Positions 60,511-64,000 of a stretch of DNA of 64,000 bases are shown here, in pieces; position 1 is the first letter of the stretch, and every line of letters begins with the position of its first letter. Under the pieces are notes generated by a model that was not told where the DNA came from, did no database searches, and worked only from the letters and a program-made list of their open reading frames with translations. Location: the NCBI GenBank assembly GCA_012064385.1, contig QRDG01001828.1, forward strand, positions 1-64,000. The letters are read 5' to 3'. The stretch comes from Puccinellia tenuiflora (taxonomy: Eukaryota; Streptophyta; Magnoliopsida; Poales; Poaceae). A program made the position numbers and the translations under genes.

Positions 60511-63500
60511 ATGGCCTCCAGCCTGCTCACCACGGACAAGAGGTTCGTTCCAGAAACGCCTATCCTACCCACCTCCTTTACCTCGTCGTTTCGAATTCCG
60601 TTCGCGATTCTGGACTCGATGCGTAGTGAGTAGAGCCCGTGCATTGTTGCGTGTGCTGATTCCGGTGACGCGTGCTGATTCGTGTTTTCGAAAAGTTGTC
60701 AGTTTTTTTCTTAGCTTTGGTGTCGTTCGATTCGTAGTTTCTGGATCAGAAGTATGACTTGTATTTCGCTAGGTGGGTTGGTTCAAATCTGTGTTGTTCC
60801 ACTTCCACGATTGAGCTGTCCAGTTGTGTCATAATAGTAGTATTTGTGCTTGCAAAGTTAGCCTTTGCTGTTTGATCAACCAAGTCAATATGTGTGTATT
60901 TTGCTGTTTTTGATTTTATGTATGTGGCGGTTTGTGAATGAAGAGCTTCAGGCATGGAAAACTTTGAGTGCCTTGTTTTGAGTGTAGCACAGCAACTCCC
61001 TCTTGCTGGGTTGTTTTTATAGCTGTACTGTTTCCTCCCCCCCCACCGCGCGCGTATTTATATAGTATTTCGCAAGGTTATAATGTCAGTTATCTGTTAA
61101 ATAGAAAAATAAGAGCTATCTTCTGTCCAAAGCCAGACTGCTCAGCTTTGTCTTAATTCAGCCATTGGCCTCTAGTTAATGATATTCAGCAGTATGTATT
61201 AAGTGTGTTGAACACGGTATTTATCAAGATGCTAGTTGAGTTTTTGTACCACTCGCAGCAGTGGCGTCGAAGGTGTTTCAGAGTCCAGCTTTTTTTGGCG
61301 CTACTTGTTTTCACTTCTCTGTTTGTGAGCCCTTTTTTTGTTAAGTTAACGCTCTTAATAATTGTTACTTAGTTATACCACTGCTGCTGATGCATTGTGC
61401 GTGGTACTTTATTATTATTCTGTATTGCTTTGTGCAGATGGGCTGCTCCTACAAGGAAATCTGGCATGACTGTTCTTGGAAAAATTCCAAAGCCCATTAA
61501 TTTGCCAAGTCAAAGGTAACGGTTTTCTTATTTACTGGAAACTGAATCTTAACCTTATATACCTCTATGTCTGTGAATTGATTTGGTAACTCTCATGAAG
61601 GTTGGAAAATCAAGGTCTTGACCCCAGTGTGGAAATTGTTCCAAAGTGAGCCCCCACCCTCATGAACAATTTTCTTATTTATACTGTTTTAGATATGTAC
61701 TCCCTCCGTCTCATATTAATTGACACTAAAACGGATGGTATTTAAACGTATTTTAGCGCTAGATACATCCATTTTAGTTTCAATTAATATGTGACGGGGG
61801 GAGTATGATGCTACTAATTCAGAGTTCTCAATGTTTTTCAATAATTGCTATTTGACGAGGTTATGATTATGATTTTAGGGGCACCCACACATGGGGCAGC
61901 AAGCCAGGACCCACAACACCAAATGCATGGAATTCCTCTTCGCTTCTATCTCCCAAGAAGGAAGGAAGTATTAGTGCTCCGAGCCAATTCAATGGCCGTC
62001 CCTCTTCTGGGGGAGGTTCAAGACCCTCGACAGCTGGAAGTGAATCCGTTGACTCACCCAATGCCTGGGGTACAAATTCTCGACCGTCTTCAGCATCTGG
62101 CACATTACCGTCACAACATTTGCCAGTGGTCACAAATCGTCCTCGAAGTGCAGAGACAAGACCAGGAAGCTCACAACTTTCTCGGTTTGCAGACAATCCC
62201 TCGGAGAATATGAATATATCAATGAGGACCGTTGAGAAACCGGTAATGCACTACACCAGGTTTTAGATGGCTTGCGGGTCAGCAATTTTTTTTGACGCGT
62301 CGGACAGTGGGGAAGTCCCCCACTGCGTCATTTTCTCATTAATAAGATATTTACATACAGAGTTCAACGGTAAAATTACAAGCTATCAATCCAAATTTGC
62401 AAGCCTTCCTTTAAACTAGGCTTTATTCTATGTCTAATATCACCAACAGAAACTTTAAAAAAATTGAAGCAAGTCTCTTGATCTCTGATCTCAGCATCAA
62501 AGATAATCTTGTTTCGGTGATTCCAAATGCTCCAACATCCAGCAATCATGGAGAGCTTGAAGAAAGGATTCTGAGTCCTATTTTTTTTGCCTCAATAAGC
62601 ATATCCATTAAATCTGTGTCTGTAGTCCAGTCCTCTCCTATTTTTTGCCAGAAAGCTCTACTAAAAATCACAAGTAAAGAACAGATGATTCATTGTCTCT
62701 CTGCTGCTCTGATCACACAACACGCAGTCAGTGGACTCCACATAAAAGTGTTTCCTATCCATCATGTCCTTGGTGTTTAGTCTATCTTGGATTAATAGCC
62801 AGAAAAAGAATTTATGTTTTGGCAAGCATGGAGCCTACTTACTATTGTCTGGTCTTAACTATGTAGGGATCTTCACATGGGCATGGGTTTACGCTAAGTA
62901 CTGGTGATTTCCCAACACTTGGTGCTGAGAAAAGCTCCGAGTCAAACAGTCAACGAGGTAATCTGCACATAAAATGTATTTTATGATTTTTTTTATGGCC
63001 ATGACCTATTTTTGGCAAATCTTAGTTCCTTGCTCAGACCACTCTGATGCTAGAAATACGAATTTAGTATGTTCAGTTGATATACAAGATGATTTCTTCT
63101 TACAGTTCAGCCTTTTATTGTAGGCCACAGTTCAAAAGGGCGCCCAACTTCTAGTTCTGGTAAAGATGGAGCCCAAAATGATCTGGGGAAGAGCCTAACT
63201 GCTGGTATTACTAATTCCACACCGGTTTATAGTTGCTAATGTCCCTATTCCCTTTGCTATTGCATATACTTATTTTCCTTACCATGTGATGGGATACTGT
63301 TTCTGTGGTAGGATCTGGCGAGGTGATTCCATCACCTAATAATCAACCTGCGGATATCATGAAGACAGATCAACATGCACATGATGGAGGTGCTCCCTTT
63401 CCTGCCACAGGTCCACCAAATGAAGCTCAGCAACCACAGCAGTACCCTCCTAACTATAATATGCCCCCTCCCCAGTCTGATTCATGGCGTGCACCTCCTG

Positions 63501-64000
63501 GTCACCCCCCTGAGGGAATGTGGCATAGAGGACCAGGTGGCCCATACAGACAAGTAGGCCCCCCTAGCAGTTTCCCTGTTGAACCATTCAATTACTATGG
63601 TCAGTTCCCACCCAACTCAGAAGCAGCTGCAAGGCAGGGCCCAGCACATGGTGGATATCACTCTAAAAATGGAGATGCATATCATTCTATGCGCCCTAAT
63701 TCCTATGTTATGAATCAACCTGTTATTCCAGTCAGACCAGTTTACCAGGGCCCAATGCCTTATGATGCATATTATGCCCCTCAACGAGCAAATTTCAATA
63801 ATGCCAATGTAAGAGATGCGCCATTCATTGGAGGCTCTCATCAACCAGGAATATTGAATCAATTTCCAAATCACAACGACAAGTTCCAGCCTGGAAATTC
63901 TCAGAGCAGACCAGTCAAACATGAAGCAGTTCCCAAGGAGCTCTTGGAATCTGATAGAGTACATTTGGTTTGTCGAGGTCAAACTAGGATTTTGCATGAT
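60511..64000 (+). CDS. MOS1: MOS1 homologue (BAT2 N-terminal domain protein), 5' part, exons 1-7
   Basis: Exons are 60511-60542, 61438-61515, 61601-61645, 61879-62242, 62867-62957, 63124-63204 and 63312-64000 (open at the window edge). All have GT/AG borders and one continuous frame of 460 codons. The N-terminus (MASSLLTTDKRWAAPTRKSG, MTVLGKIPKPINLPSQRLEN, GLDPSVEIVPKGTHTWGSKP) is the BAT2_N signature; Ser/Gly/Pro-rich sequence follows, with SRPSTAGSE, NAWGTNSRPSSAS and FTLSTGDFPTLGAEK blocks. Exon 7 is Pro/Tyr/Gln-rich. Arabidopsis MOS1, roughly 1,400 residues, is a nuclear protein that controls expression of the immune receptor gene SNC1, so about a third is present here. The symbol rests on recognition of the family; one-to-one orthology is inferred. 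No stop or frameshift was seen, and this is the only intact host gene in the window. Confidence 0.9.
61700..61803 (+). mobile_element. Stowaway MITE in MOS1 intron 3, TSD TA
   Basis: 104 bases starting CTCCCTCCGTCTCATATTAA and ending with its near-perfect inverse (...TGACGGGGGGAG), flanked by TA on both sides. The TIRs and TA duplication are diagnostic for Stowaway (Tc1/mariner-type) MITEs of grasses. Confidence 0.95.
62286..62830 (-). mobile_element. 5'-truncated LINE fragment in MOS1 intron 4
   Basis: On the minus strand it reads the reverse-transcriptase zinc-binding region of plant LINEs (KHKFFFWLLIQDRLNTKD, CVLCDQSSRETMNHLFFTC) with stops. A 3' end and A-tail follow (T-run at 62286-62293 on the plus strand). 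The 5' boundary is approximate and no clear target duplication was seen. It lies wholly inside the intron, antisense to the gene. Confidence 0.8.

Overview
The window is nuclear DNA of a grass, almost certainly a Triticeae species (wheat, Aegilops, barley or rye group). Three things point there: a Copia element whose LTR starts TGTTGGGAATATGCCC (BARE-1/WIS/Angela type), a Stowaway MITE, and a GC-rich grass-type gene at the right edge that I recognise from its translated exons as MOS1 (BAT2 N-terminal domain family). No rRNA, tRNA or CRISPR was seen, and no prokaryotic signal.

About 58.5 of the 64 kb is one cluster of transposons nested inside each other, and most layers can be proved from target-site duplications (TSDs). 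(0) 1-1459: decayed Ty3/gypsy pol. (1) 1460-58527: minus-strand LTR retrotransposon with a tRNA-Asp-type primer-binding site, whose two LTRs are now about 55 kb apart. (2) 3790-54327: plus-strand LTR element (TSD GTGAG) with a long ORF of unknown family and no pol. (3) 6674-50301: very large CACTA DNA transposon (25-bp perfect TIRs, TSD ATT) inserted in frame into that ORF. (4) Inside the CACTA: a pol-less LTR element (6738-11363, TSD TCGCA), a solo LTR (20722-22498, TSD GCACC), a pol-less Copia element with young LTRs (36315-44768, TSD GATTC) and a truncated LINE (49489-49672).

Without its guests the CACTA is about 22 kb. From left to right it holds: subterminal repeats; a multi-exon minus-strand Transposase_24 (Ptta/En/Spm) gene; a plus-strand 3'-5' exonuclease-like gene (RNase D/WRN fold, DEDDy) lying in what looks like the first intron of the minus-strand gene; a 13-unit array of ~530-bp repeats with higher-order structure; an unrecognised two-exon gene; the TNP2-type transposase (split by the Copia element, several frameshifts, N-terminus missing); a B3-like gene with stops; and the right subterminal region. 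It resembles a transposon that has collected host-like cargo genes and then decayed.

A 6.2-kb stretch appears twice in tandem (6990-13151 and 13153-19371). The only N in the window (13152) sits exactly at the junction, so the duplication is probably an unmerged contig overlap.

From about 59.7 kb to the end lies the promoter and the first seven exons of the MOS1 homologue (460 codons, open to the window edge), with a Stowaway MITE in intron 3 and a LINE fragment in intron 4. An LTR fragment with a minus-strand TATA box lies about 1 kb upstream of its start codon.
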